Positions 1-12,334 of a stretch of DNA of 64,000 nucleotides are shown piece after piece. The stretch comes from Smallanthus sonchifolius. Taxonomy: Eukaryota; Streptophyta; Magnoliopsida; Asterales; Asteraceae. Location of the stretch: NCBI GenBank assembly GCA_023525975.1, contig CM042030.1, forward strand, positions 25,724,350 through 25,788,349, in the 5' to 3' direction. Under the pieces are notes generated by a model. It saw only the letters and a list, made by a program, of their open reading frames with translations, was not told the DNA's origin and ran no database searches. The stretch's first letter is position 1. Each line of letters begins with the position of its first letter. The translations under genes and the position numbers were made by a program.

Positions 1-1879
1 ATCAAAGTTGGTTGGAATGGATCATGGAGTCTCAGAATTTGTCAGCTTACTTACTTTTTTCCTGTTAGAGTTTCCATAATACCTTATGGATATCGCGCGT
101 AGGAGAAATCAGAATAATTTCATTCCATTAGAGAAGTTAGTGCAAAACAACTGCGATGGTAATCTCAAGCATGTGTGATACTGGATTATAAGACAAAACA
201 CAAGATTATCCTGTGATCTACGACATTTGTTGTACAATCTCTGCAAGTGTTGATCGTTACATAGATCAGCATGGAGTTTACGTGCTAAGCAAGTTTCAAG
301 GGATATGCTTTAGGAAGTATAAATGGATGAGGTAAATCTTCGTTAAACAAGATCCATTAAGAGTCGGGTACATCAAATTCGAGTTTCTCTCGAATTGTGA
401 GAATGTTGCATGGAGATCTAGTAGGGGAATTAGAAATGTTGTGGTCTGATTCGTGCTAGACCAAGGATCATTCATATACTCGATAGATAAATAACTATAT
501 TGAAAGGAGATTATCTTTTTCTGGATCTCAAAAGTTGAAGCAGTACTTTACAAGAAATTCCCAAATTCGGTCTAAATACCAAGGTCAAATCGACTAAGAA
601 TATATCTCTTCAAAGTTTCAGTCAGTGTTGTCGTGCAACTGAAGTCTTGATAAGAGTTTTGGATTCATTAGAACCTAAAGGTGAAGGAGATGAAATACAT
701 TTCCACGTCACTAGCCCATTGCATCATCTGATGCCCTTTTGGATCAACCCTTTGGTTATGGTAATTTCGATCATTAATCGAGTGACTGGGAATTGAGATT
801 AGGAATGCGGACAGAATCACAGACTTCTCATGCATTGTAAATTATGATTACCTGTGCACCCGTAATGATAATTCGCTTCGCATGGTCCTTCTAGTGCTTT
901 ATCTATCTCAAGCTCTTAGTTAAAAGGAATCTGAAATGTTCATTAGATCATGACTTCAAGTTACATTCTCGCGTACAATGTATATGTTCTATCGGATTAC
1001 TATCAATCATGTGTACCAATACTCATAGATCTGCCGACTAAGGTTGCAGCTGGATGGAGTTAACGGTAGTGTGACACAACTGATGTCTCCTATTAACAAG
1101 ACGTATGTGGTGAGACACTATATTAGGGTAGAGATCCTTAAATCAATGTCAAGCAACTCATGCTCTAAGTTTGTATGTACCTGTGGATCCATATGATCCT
1201 GATGAGTCCTTGCGTCTCCTAACCCGTGGAGTTCTCTCCCGTTTAGTCCTGCTTATCCACATCGGGTTCCCTTCTACTAAGGCAGTCCCGTCTGCCATAT
1301 ATCATGGTGGAAGTTCTAGTCATCCAACCCGGTAATTCATGAAGGAGAGTATATATATACCACACCGAATGAAGACAACATATGTCAGAAAAGAAAACTG
1401 ACTCCACGGCTGGAGTAGATGTAGGTGTGGTGTAGGTACAGGTTCAGCCTGTTGTGATACCAAGATCGGTAACTTGCGATTACTACTAGTGTCGCCCAAG
1501 TTCAACTCGTAACTCGATCTTCTAGGGTTACAGTGTTGTGAGTACCCGTCATCCTTGATTTGTAATCCGAACAGTGATACTCTGTTAAGCCATGTTGTAG
1601 GTGTTTATTGTTTACACATTGTTACACATACTGGATGTTAGTCACGTATACTACGTAATTGTTTTTGGTATTAATACAGCTAATGATACGCTAGTGTAAT
1701 CACATACACTAATAGTCAAATCAAGTTGTTCGGCAACGGTTGGAATTTCAATGCTCGGTCTTGGGTGTTCTTAATATGATGTTGCTCTTAGAAATCTTGA
1801 TCCCTAAATGAGTCCAGTTAGAGCCTTGGTGACACAAAGGAAACCTAATTCACTAAAACCATTGGCTCTGATACCAATC
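1..1879 (-). mobile_element. Element I, internal region (cut by window edge)
   Basis: This is the 5' part of the internal region of a minus-strand Ty3-type LTR element; it ends at a primer binding site and LTR on its right. I see no open gag or pol; the short ORFs look like chance. A stretch near 850-900 (cacccgtaat...cgcatggtcc) recurs in the non-coding interior of F near 7638-7680, so I and F appear to be related non-autonomous elements. The rest lies left of the window. Confidence 0.6.
1864..1876 (-). promoter_or_regulatory. Primer binding site of element I
   Basis: The plus strand reads ggctctgatacca; its complement TGGTATCAGAGCC pairs with the 3' end of initiator Met tRNA, the usual minus-strand primer of plant LTR elements. 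It lies three bases from the LTR that begins at 1880. Confidence 0.85.
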
Positions 1880-2982
1880 TGTCACACCCCCAAATTCATT
1901 TACTTAATGAATAAATAAATAAATTAAGGTTGCAACGATTGGTAACATTACACAATAGCGAAAGCTAAAGTAAAGATCTCTAAGTATTGAACACCATTAC
2001 AAATATTAATATAAACTAGTACATTGACCTAAAATCCATATAGGTCAAAATAGGATTGAGATTTGACGATCATACGTCTTCGACTTCTAGGGTTTTAATC
2101 CGAATGGTTATCCTATTCCAACCGTGCCACAGTTATGTGTTACCTCAAAAACATACTTGAAAATATCAACACAAAGGTTGGTGAGTTCACAGGTTTACTT
2201 GTCTTAGTGTAAAGTGGTTTGCCTTGAAAACATTGATGGTATATACGTTACCAAAATATGAAATCGTTTTCCTCGAAAACATGTGATGACTTCATAGTCA
2301 TAAAATGAGTCATTTTCCAACTGAAAACATGTAATGACGTCATAGTCATAGAATAAGTTGTTTTTCCTGAAAACATTGATACATGTACATAGCCATAACA
2401 TGAAATTCTTTCCCTTGAAAACACTGATAAAAACATTTACACGTAAAAGAATGACTAAACCATTTTTGTGTAAACGATTGGTAGATCCATCTGCACGAAA
2501 ACGTTTCAATGTATATGATAAACAAAACAAGCAATGTGTGCCCATTCGTAAACTAGCTAAGAATACAAATATATGTTCCTACATGAGGTATAACCAAACC
2601 CAAACACTTGTTTTTACCCTTTGCTCATACCAAACGAACCCGTTTGTAGACACTATGCGGCCATTCGATCATGTGGACCATTGGTTAGCGCGACTAACCA
2701 TGACCGGGGTGTGTCAGTCCCAATAGTACTATTCATAGGGCCTCATGCTAACCTATAGCTAATGGTTATAAATTACATAACATAGGGGTCTTTACGAAGT
2801 CTACTTGTGCCAACTCATGCAAACATAAGGGTCGAGTCTTGTTTTCTAGTTACCATATGAAAATGCTTGTAAGTATGTTTCATGTTTTCTCAAATGTAGC
2901 AAGCAATGATGTTTCATGTTTTCAAACGTGTGAAGTAAGTATGTTTCTCCCTCGATGTTTCTAGAACATTTAAAAGAAAAGA

Positions 2983-2998
2983 GGGCCATGAAACTCAC
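2983..2998 (-). other. Conserved splice-donor-like block in I LTR
   Basis: The minus strand reads CCTG|GTGAGTTTCATGGCCC, the same block found in every Ty3-type LTR of this window. The match to the plant 5' splice site is good; use as a donor is inferred. Confidence 0.5.
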
Positions 2999-4093
2999 CA
3001 GGTGATGTATCAAGAGCACTAATTTCCTTCTAGTAGCGATGAAATCCAACGTCCACATGATATGATGGTAACGGTATAGTGTCCTAATTGAATCCTACAA
3101 TACATGTAGGTACTTAATGAGATTTATGAACTAACCCTAGTATTATGCAATAAATCCAGCTCGTGTCGGGTTATCACGCGTGCAGTCGAGTTCTGTTGAT
3201 TCACATCGGTCTTATTGATTTGTATGTGATATTCGTTTAAGGATCGGTAGTAACAGTCATATAAATGGAGTCAGAATTCCCAACTCAAATATGTTTCACT
3301 AGTCATGTTCAAGAAGTGGGTTCGTCATGTACGTACTCGTTTATAATCATAAGCACTTACAATTAGTAATAGGAATCCTTGTTCGTACGGTGTTTTGATA
3401 AAAACTGTGTTGAGATTTTATAATATATTTAAATTAGTAAGTAAAATATATATAGATGGGTATACTTTTAGAAGCTAAAAATATATTCGTACAGTATTGT
3501 ATTTTGTAATAACATTAGGGTCCATGTAAAGTATATATGTATATATCCCTTTTATTATTTGTATATATAAATATACATGTTTATATATTCGTTTTATATT
3601 TTTTATCCGAATTTTATGTTTAACGAATAATCTCCCGATTTCATGTAATGATAATATATGTGTTTATCATGAATGTATTTGTGTTCGGACCTATATATCG
3701 TTTTATAAAAGAATTGTTTGGTTTCGTATAAAGCATAGGATTCATAAACGAGCACATTTTCATATATATGAACATATATTTTACGGATTCACGTTACTTG
3801 TCAACTCTCGTTTAGTCGGTCCGGTTACGTATTTACATCCCAATCAATGACACATCAATTAGGTATATATATACACACACACATACGTTTATACCGAATA
3901 CTTAAGATTTAAAATCATCCTAGATGTATTATGTTGTATGAATCGTTTCGCGCCACGAATATAATATAACTTGTTTCTCAAGTTTACGTAATAATATTAA
4001 TGGTCGTTCGAATAATTCGTCAGTCGTACTAAAGGTTTATGTTTAGCAAGTTACGCGTTCACGATCATATTTATTTTTTCGTTTGATAATAAT

Positions 4094-4098
4094 TATAT
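4094..4098. repeat. Target site duplication of F, left copy
   Basis: TATAT directly precedes the left LTR of F and recurs directly after its right LTR (13614-13618). The second copy runs into a TA repeat, so this TSD alone is weaker evidence than those of A, B and C. Confidence 0.65.
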
Positions 4099-5645
4099 TG
4101 TCACACCCCAACCGACGGCGGAAACGTCGGGGCGGGACATGTAGACTGTTCATAAGCTCATGGTTTGCTAAAGTTGTAATAATTAAACAATAAGTTTCAT
4201 TTCATAACCCAAGTAATCAATTACATCATTTACAAGAATTAAAGAATACATAAATCTCCATATTAAATTTTAAGACTAGGTCCTCAACCCTAAGTGAAGT
4301 AGCTTGAACCACAACTCAAACAACTGTACCTGAAACATGATAAAATGAGAGGGTCAACTATAAATAGTTGGTGAGCATACATAGGTTTTGACACACAACC
4401 AAGTTTAAAGTGTTTTATACAATTCATACGATACACGTGTATAAGGCATTTATGGAGAATCTATAGTTAAACTAAGTGTGTACAATCAAACCTTGTGACT
4501 GAGGCATAACACGCAGGTTACCCTAATGTAAAGTTGGTAACAAACACCCTAACCGGGTGGGTTTTTCAGACGCAATAGATCTATCAATGTTAACCGTTGG
4601 CTTGTACTGAGTTAATGATTGTACTAATGTCATGCATATGTAGTATTAACTCATAGCATTCAAGCATAAAGCACAAATAACACATAGCATCATATTAGTG
4701 AATTGTATATGAGTAATTGCAAAGAGTTCAAATTGTAATCATGTTTCACCCCAAAAAGTGTAAAATGTAAAAAGGGGCTATGTAAAACTCACCTAATTCA
4801 AAGGTGTAGCTAACACGCGAGGCTAGATAGCAAAGCGATCCTTGAAATCTAACAAGGTTAACCTAGTGTGTAAAGTATATGGATCTAAATTAGTAATGTG
4901 TACAATAGTCTATGCCCAAGTCTATGATTGAAATGGATATGTGTACGAATGGTTGGAGTTCTAGGTGTTAGTGGTTTGTGCTTCAAAAAAAAGGTGTTTT
5001 ATAAAATGAGAAATTGAAATGAATAGTCTTAGAATAATTAGGGTTTGGGTTTGAGTAACTAAATAAATTAAATAATTATTATCTATTTATTTAGTGAGAA
5101 AAGTAGTGTGAAAATTATATTTATTTAAATATAAATTAAATAAATAATTTTACTTTATTTATTTATTTATGAAGATATGTAAATACTATTGGTTCATAAA
5201 TTTAAAGCTTAGATATAATCTAAACTCTAAGTGCATTTGTAAATACAATTTACTTAAATGATAAATAAATTTATTTGTATTTATCCTTTGAAATATATAT
5301 GCTAAAATAAATTTAGTTAAAAATTTAAATAGATTATTTAAGCATATATATATTTAGGTATAGTCTTAATTGATTTTATAATATATAACTTGAATTTATA
5401 AAAACCTTGTAAAAGTATTAATAAAATTTTGTCACCAAATTTATACATTAAATGGATGAATTTCTCAAAAAAAAATATAATTTAAATTGAGTATTTAACA
5501 AATAAATTTATAAAAATAGAGATTTTTATGCAAAAATTGTGGAACTTGTTTTATTCTGTTATAATAAATGTAAGGTTTATAAAAATAATTTTTTTATAAT
5601 TTTTTGGAGCCTTAAAAACGGTTTTTAAAATTTAAACAGGCCCTG

Positions 5646-5699
5646 GGACTCGAACCCGGGTGGGTTCTGGGGATGAAAACGCACGCAACCACCAGACCA
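5646..5699 (-). other. tRNA-like module 1 in F 3' LTR
   Basis: On the minus strand an A-box-like TGGTCTGGTGG (from 5699) is followed, starting 43 nt later, by the B-box-like GGTTCGAGTCC (from 5656). This is the spacing of an intron-less tRNA gene. Acceptor and T stems do not pair well, so it is a tRNA relic or mimic and not a tRNA gene. Confidence 0.6.
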
Positions 5700-5799
5700 G
5701 AGGTCTGTTGGTGTTTAATTGATGGGTTCCGGCGATTTTGAGGGTACTCTGACCGAGGTCGAGTTCAACTGTTAACAGACGCGAAAAAATGGTGTTTCT

Positions 5800-5854
5800 G
5801 GGTTTGAACCCGCGACCTCATGCCTATGAGTTTTGTATTTTAACCAGTGGAACC
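5800..5854 (-). other. tRNA-like module 2 in F 3' LTR
   Basis: The minus strand has GGTTCCACTGG (A-box-like, from 5854) and GGTTCAAACCC (B-box, from 5810), starts 44 nt apart. It lies about 100 bp from module 1 in the same orientation. Confidence 0.55.
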
Positions 5855-7115
5855 GGGCAACTGCCTTGATGAGTCTTAAATTGATTAATTATTTTAACGA
5901 CCAAACCTTAGAACCCTTTCTTCCCCAAATCAAAACTGTGAACCCTAGCACTTAAATCGATTCAATTAAACAATTGATCGACCTCGGAATCATAGGGCTT
6001 TCGTTCATGGAATCAAAACGATCTCAAAGGTGTAAGAATTACCTGTTACGATTAACCAGAGGGTGAGATGATTCGAAGGTTTCTGAGTTCAAGTTCTTCG
6101 ATTGGGATTGCAATACAGAGGGGTAATACGTTTGATGTGAGTATTTAGGGAGTTTGTAAAACTTACTGAGATGGTGTACGACTCGTTATATGGATTCAAT
6201 TTCATTTGTAACTCGTGAATTGGTCCGGATTTGTCTATAACGGTTACGGGGCTTGATATTCGAGTTATTCGATTAATTTGAAGTGAATTGAGACACGATT
6301 TGGTCCTGAATTCCTAAGAGTCAATCCGATTACGCGTTTAAATTCCGCGATTAAAGGATGTATTGGACTCGGTTTGACTCTACGAAGTCAAACCGTTTGA
6401 ATTTGAAATTGGCCGCTCAACAATTCGAATTGAAATGTTATTTGGGTGTAGGGATGTTCGAAAATCAATTGTGTAAACTCGAAAAGTCAATAATCAGTTG
6501 GAATTCGACGATGTTAGTCTTGTTTAACAAGGATGATGAGTTGTTTGACTTTTGGAAGTCAAATTGTAGTCAAAATAAAGGTTAAATGGGTTGAAGGTCA
6601 AAGGTAAGGGTTCAAATATAGAATTCAAATGATGATTGGGGTTTAAAAGTGTTTCAAGGCATTCAAGATGGGTTCAAGACTAATTTATTTGACTTAAATT
6701 CTATTTATTTATTCGTATCATATATACAAAATAAAATATCTAGTATTATCATTTATAAAAGGATTTAAATTTTCATTTTAATAAAATCACTAAATTGTAT
6801 AAGAGGTTCATTTAATCCAGTATGTGTATTTATATTTAGATTGATAAATATCTATACAAAGGATGTAAATATATCAGTAAGTTCATAACATCTTATTTTC
6901 GATTTACTTTTTATAATAAAGTATATATAGATATATATGTTATATATACTTATGGAGTCGTATATGGAAACTTTGAACTGATACATGTTTAAAACTAAAT
7001 TAAATAAATGAAATTAATATGCCATTCCAAATTAAGCAAGCTCGGAATAGAAATGAAGTATCATTATTGTTTAATTTTATAATAAAATAATATTAGAAAA
7101 ATCATGGATGTTACA

Positions 7116-7153
7116 GTATCCCCTAGTTGAGAGAATTTCGTCCCGAAATTTAT
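7116..7153 (-). promoter_or_regulatory. F polypurine tract and adjoining hairpin
   Basis: Next to the LTR the minus strand is purine-rich (CAACTAGGGGATAC). Just upstream is the inverted repeat AATTTCG-GGA-CGAAATT (7134-7150), shared with A, B and C at the same place. The PPT primes plus-strand DNA synthesis. Confidence 0.65.
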
Positions 7154-9201
7154 TTGATGGTGGCTACTGAATTAGGAAAGGGATGAATTTGGATCCTCCA
7201 CTAGTTGTGATTATCGGTTTGGGGATTATAACTGATAGCAAGACTTAGTGTTTGATATTCAGGCTCAGGTATGAATGTCGATGATGAATCAAGTGTTGCA
7301 ATGAACTGACGGTGGGTATTTTGAATCCTAAAGGTGAAATGTGTTACTTGGAATGGATTTGATGGGAACTTGATAATTAGGGTTTGTTTAGGATGTAGTC
7401 TAATATGCTCAAAGTTGTCGGTATTTCACAGTCACTGGTCTAGGTCAAATCTTTCGCGTGATACGAATAACGCTACTTCTGATGATATGATAGGGCACTT
7501 ATATATAGGAAGTACCATCGGCGTATCCACCATGCTCTTGGCATATCATATTAGGTTCGTTGTTATATATCACGACGGGTTTTAGGTCACAACACACGAC
7601 AAAATTTTCTATATTTTCCATGCGCTAATCTTTATAATTCTGTGTGCACCCGTAATTACTCAAATCATCGCATGGTCCGTATAGATCCTTCCGTTGTGTG
7701 CGGGTCAAGAGGGGCACAATTTCACTCAGTTCATGTCTATTGTTTTCACATAACAGTTGCTAAAAAGTAACTATGTCCTTAAGTAGGCAGGTCAGTTAGC
7801 AATCTAAGGTAATAAAGTAGTATCACCTAAAGTCCCATAGTTTACCCGTGTTTGAAACAAGAATACGTCAACCACCGAGTTGTTTTAAAGTGCTCCAGCT
7901 AAAGGTTCAATATGTTATGGTTTTCAAGTTTGGTGAACAAAGTGTATGACTATGCTTCATGTATATTGTGACCAATCAATTGCAACAATTGTAAGTAACC
8001 TAGATTCATGTATAATGTAAACACACAAGTCTCATGTATGATCTAGTGTCATGTAGCTTGTAATCAAATAGATGTCATGTGTAACGTATACATCATGTAT
8101 TTTGTAAGTCAATAAGCTTTCACGTGTAATGTAAAAAGGTGGTATCATGTGTATTGCAAGTAATCAAGTTTCATGTATTATGTAATTAGTCCAGTAGAAC
8201 ATGTGTTGCAAATAATCAGGTTTCATGTATTATGTAATCAGTGTAGTATTGGGTATAATGGAAATAACTAAGTTTCATGTATTATGTGATCGTGTTATGT
8301 ATATTGTGAACGTGCGTACGTAAATTATTGAATTTCAAGTGTGACGTGTACTACCGAGTTTTGTATGTGATCAGGTGGTGCGGAGAAGCGTGTAGTTTGG
8401 CGTTCGTGTAAAATGTGGTAGTTAGGTTCTAGCTCTTTAAGTCTCGTTAAGGTTTTTAGGGATGGTTGATGTCTAAGCGGTATGGGTCGTCTTTTGAAGC
8501 GGCAAGTGAAAGATAAACGAGGAGGTTCTGAAAACATTCGGGGAAATGTGTTTACAAATACTGATATTTGTTTGAAAAAAGGAATTTGTAAATTGTTCTT
8601 GGTTGTAGATATATAAAGTAATGAAACTATTGAGTTAAATAATCTAAATAAATAGACAATTCTTAGAAAAAAATATTTTAATTTAAATTTTCAATTATTA
8701 ATAAGAAAATATTTTTAAGAGGAATTATTGGCTAAATTAGTAGTCGTATATTAATTTAGCCAGGGTTTATAAATGATTACTTTAATGGGGAATATCATAA
8801 TTATTTATCAATTCGAAATATCATTTTTATAAAATAGGTTATATTAAGTTCCCTTTCACAGAGAAAATGTTTATGGGAGAATTTATATTTCTAATATTCT
8901 CTAAAAGTTTGATATTTGGTTTGAAAATAACGAGGTTGTTTAAATCTAATAGGATGATTTGTTTACGAGGGAGATTGTCGGTAGTGTACTAAATCGTATT
9001 GAATGAAGAAGGTGATACTTGGAAAATCTTGATGAAAATGTGATGGGTGTAATTCACACTCAACGTGTCAAATCAATGAATAATAACTTTAGAGTTGGAA
9101 TATATAAAATTGATTGAATGCTGAAATGTTTAAACATTACTCAAAACATAGGGGAATGGTTCTCAAATTGAAAATTTAAAGACAGTAAATAGAAATTTCT
9201 G
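7154..9201 (-). other. F non-coding interior
   Basis: No coding capacity is visible over 2 kb. It contains a degenerate tandem repeat (7955-8330) and a short block near 7638 shared with element I. The small ORFs here are unsupported. Confidence 0.6.
7955..8330. repeat. Degenerate tandem repeat (about 30-bp unit)
   Basis: The block tcatgtattatgtaatca and variants (tcatgtataatgtaaaca, tcatgtgtattgcaagtaatca) recur about ten times with spacers of roughly 10-20 bp. Copies are diverged, so the array is old. Confidence 0.6.
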
Positions 9202-9777
9202 CTAACGCCTCTGATAGTTTCCCACTAGAAGGAAGATAATCACCAAGACGAGCACCGCTATGGTCACTCGGGTAGCCGATCTGGTTTCAGCTCTAGCTGT
9301 TTCCGTACGATTCTCTAGTACTTCTTTTTCGAGAATGGAGATTAACTCCTTTTGGTACCCTAATTGGTTTGCTAGGCTATCCATTCTTTGTCCTTGCAAG
9401 TCGTGCCTTATCTCATGCTCCATACTTTGCCTCTCGAACTCTGAGGTCCTCACATATTGGTGAACATCATCGATTGGAATTCCCATAGCACTAGCAGGTG
9501 CCATGGTACGCCTAGCCCAAGGGTTAGGATGGTACGGGTCGGACATTAAATATGGGTCTCTTAGTGAAGGTGGTAGCTGAGTGGATAGGTGCGGTGTCTG
9601 GTACTGGTTTCTGGGTGATTCAGATGTTAAAAATCTTGGGCCAGTGTTCCTTACGTTAAGCCTTTGCCTAGCAGCTGCGGGTGTTGGTGACCTATACCCA
9701 GGTGACTCGACGTCTTCTTCCTAATCAGATTCTACTCCGGGATGGTATACTGGGGAGGAAGGAGTGTAGGAGTCCAT
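9202..9777 (-). pseudogene. F extra 5' ORF (coiled coil + C-terminal membrane anchor), broken
   Basis: From the ATG at 9777 the frame runs 191 codons to 9202 with one in-frame TAG (9721-9723); the intact part from an internal ATG is 114 residues. The N-terminal third is acidic and Pro/Ser-rich. The middle is charged and heptad-like (QGQRMDSLANQLGYQKEL onward). The C-terminus is a strong membrane segment (VTIAVLVLVIIFLLVGNY) followed by QRR. It sits between PBS and the place where gag should be, like the ORFs at 34528-35628 in A and 44730-45506 in B. An AG acceptor lies 2 nt before the ATG. Function unknown; a tail-anchored protein is inferred. Confidence 0.6.
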
Positions 9778-10543
9778 GTCTAGCAGGAAAAGCATTGAAA
9801 AGGTTGTAAGTGATAATGAAATACTGGGTGTTAAATATAGAAGTTCTCATAGGTTTAGAGTTTGACTACTCACAACACCGAGTCTTCACAATAGTATTTT
9901 AGAAATACACTTGACCTATAAGAAATGCATCCCTGAGGAGAATTCCCAGGAAAGAGGGGTGGGTCACTAAGACACACTTAAGTACCCTGTCTTTCCTTAG
10001 CCAGAATCCCTCATGAGCCTACACACTCTTCCAGCCATCATGTATTAATAGTACTATTGTTGGGCTCATGGTCATGATGAGAATTATTATGGACTGGGCC
10101 TTGTGGCCCGAATGTAAGGTTTACGCATTTTAGTGGACTTAATCTTCTTGGAGAATGGGTGGGCTTCTTAGTCTATTATTAATGGGTATTAGGCCCAATA
10201 GTTTAAGCCTTTGTTTGCATAAAGTGATGGTATCATGTGTGTGAGTTCAAAGGTGTACGGAGAATTTGGTGTGTATATGTGTGTGTTTAACTTAGGATAA
10301 CGCTTTAGTGAAACACATAGGTAGCATGTAGATAGTAATGAATGTAAGCACAAGAGTTATCAAGTAGTGTGACACATAAACTATCAAGTATTGTAACATG
10401 TATTGAAATTACTTAGGATAACATGTAAAAATATTCAAACAAGTATTAATCATGCAATTCATATAGTAGTATGGTATATTGTGGGTGTCCTAAGGTTATA
10501 GTCTAGGTCAAGAGTGTCTTATAACCTAATTCCCTATAACTAA
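9778..10543 (-). other. F leader region with conserved stems
   Basis: This is untranslated leader between PBS and ORF. It has a stem AGGAAAGA (9948-9955) with TCTTTCCT (9990-9997), matching a stem at the same place in C. A second stem GTTATAG/CTATAAC (10495-10501 and 10534-10540) lies beside the PBS. Confidence 0.55.
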
Positions 10544-10556
10544 GGCTCTGATACCA
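10544..10556 (-). promoter_or_regulatory. Primer binding site of F
   Basis: ggctctgatacca on the plus strand, complement of the initiator Met tRNA 3' end, three bases from the LTR. Confidence 0.85.
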
Positions 10557-11234
10557 ATCTGTCACACCCCAACCGACGGCGGAAACGTCGGGGCGGGACA
10601 TTTAGACTGTTCATAAGCTCATGGTTTGCTAAAGTTGTAATAATTAAACAATAAGTTTCATTTCATAACTCAAGTAATCAATTACATCATTTACAAGAAT
10701 TAAAGAATACATAAATCTCCATATTAAAATTTAAGACTAGGTCCTCAACCCTAAGTGAAGTAGCTTGAACCACAACTCAAACAACTGTACCTGAAACATG
10801 ATAAAATGAGAGGGTCAACTATAAATAGTTGGTGAGCATACATAGGTTTTGACACACAACCAAGTTTAAAGTGTTTTATACAATTCATACGATACACGTG
10901 TATAAGGCATTTATGGAGAATCCATAGTTAAACTAAGTGTGTACAATCAAACCTTGTGACTGAGGCATAACACGCAGGTTACCCTAATGTAAAGTCGGTA
11001 ACAAACACCCTAACCGGGTGGGTTTGTCAGACGCAATAGATCTATCAATGTTAACCGTTGGCTTGTACTGAGTTAATGATTGTACTAATGTCATGTATAT
11101 GTAGTCTTAACTCATAGCATTCAAGCATAAAGCACAAATAACACATAGCATCATATTTGTGAATTGTATATGAGTAATTGCAAAGAGTTCAAATTTTAAT
11201 CATGTTTCACCCCAAAAAGTGTAAAATGTAAAAA

Positions 11235-11253
11235 GGGGCTATGTAAAACTCAC
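11235..11253 (-). other. Conserved splice-donor-like block in F 5' LTR
   Basis: The minus strand reads TCAG|GTGAGTTTTACATAGCCCC with the intron side starting at 11253. A matching acceptor (CTGCTAG, ending at 9780) is 2 nt before the F ORF. Splicing is inferred. Confidence 0.5.
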
Positions 11254-12124
11254 CTGATTCAAAGGTGTAGCTAACACGCGAGGCTAGATAGCAAAGCGAT
11301 CCTTGAAATCTCACAAGTTTAACCTAGTGTGTAAAGTATATGGATCTAAATTAATAATATGTACAATAGTCTATGATTGAAATGGATATGTGTACGAATG
11401 GTTGGAGTTGTAGGTGTTAGTGGTTTGTACTTAAAAAAAAGGTGTTTTATAAAATGAGAAATTGAAATGAATAGTCTTAGAATAATTAGGGTTTGGGTTT
11501 GAGTAACTAAATAAATTAAATAATTATTATCTATTTATTTAGTGAGAAAAGTAGTGTGAAAATTATATTTATTTAAATATAAATTAAATAAATAATTTTA
11601 TTTATTTAAATATAAATTAAATAAATAATTTTATTTATTTATTTATTTATGAAGATATGTAAATACTATTGGTTCACAAATTTAAAGCTTAGATATAATC
11701 AAAACTCTAAGTGCATTTGTAAATACAATTTACTTAAATGATAAATAAATTTATTTGTATTTATCCTTTGAAATATATATGCTAAAATAAATTTAGTTAA
11801 AAATTTAAATAGATTTTTTAAGCATATATATATTTAGGTATAGTCTTAATTGATTTTATAATATATAACTTGAATTTATAAAAACCTTGTAAAAGTATTA
11901 ATAAAATTTTGTCACCAAATTTATACATTAAATGGATGAATTTCTCAAAAAAAAAATAATTTAAATTGAGTATTTAACAAATAAATTTATAAAAATAGAG
12001 ATTTTTATTCAAAAATTGTGGAACTTGTTTTATTCTGTTCTAATAAATGTAGGGTTTATAAAAATAATTTTTTTATAATTTTTTGGAGCCTTAAAAACGG
12101 TTTTTAAAATTTAAACAGGCCCTG

Positions 12125-12178
12125 GGACTCGAACCCGGGTGGGTTCTGGGGATGAAAACGCACGCAACCACCAGACCA
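12125..12178 (-). other. tRNA-like module 1 in F 5' LTR
   Basis: Second copy of 5646-5699 with both boxes and the 43-nt spacing kept. Confidence 0.6.
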
Positions 12179-12279
12179 GTGGTCTGTTGGTGTTCAATTG
12201 ATGGGTTCCGACGATTTTGAGGGTACTCTGACCGAGGTCGAGTTCAACTGTTAACAGACGCGAAAAAAATGGTGTTCCT

Positions 12280-12334
12280 GGGTTTGAACCCGCGACCTCA
12301 TGCCTATGAGTTTTGTATTTTAACCAGTGGAACG
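12280..12334 (-). other. tRNA-like module 2 in F 5' LTR
   Basis: Second copy of 5800-5854; the A-box-like part has one change (a plus-strand c to g). Confidence 0.5.

Larger units (their letters stand above)
1880..4098 (-). repeat. Element I 5' LTR, first part
   Basis: The LTR begins TGTCACACCCCC beside the PBS. It is interrupted at 4098 by element F and resumes at 13619. It is A/T-rich and has no gene. The conserved splice-donor-like block (GTGAGTTTCATGGCCC on the minus strand) is at about 2983-2998. Short ORFs at 2204-2726 overlap on both strands and look like chance. Confidence 0.7.
4099..7115 (-). repeat. F 3' LTR (3017 bp)
   Basis: It is nearly identical to 10560-13613. It starts TGTCACACCCCAACC and ends GGATGTTACA. 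It holds the splice-donor block near 4787, two tRNA-like modules (5646-5699 and 5800-5854) and long A/T-rich tracts. Compared with the other copy it lacks a second copy of an A/T-rich block and a short insert (ggtgaggcgtgatttgcgg). The 75-codon ORF at 6358-6585 is in both copies only because LTRs are duplicated. Confidence 0.88.

Noticed and set aside
2204..2726. Overlapping ORFs of 62-122 codons in I LTR
   Set aside because: They lie on both strands in A/T-rich repeat with local duplications; composition and position do not support genes.
5640..5708. Functional tRNA gene
   Set aside because: Box spacing fits, but acceptor and T stems do not pair and no CCA-ready end or Pol III terminator is clear.
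6358..6585. 75-codon ORF in F LTR (also 12856-13083)
   Set aside because: Same reason: it is present twice only because LTRs are duplicated, and no similarity is recognised.
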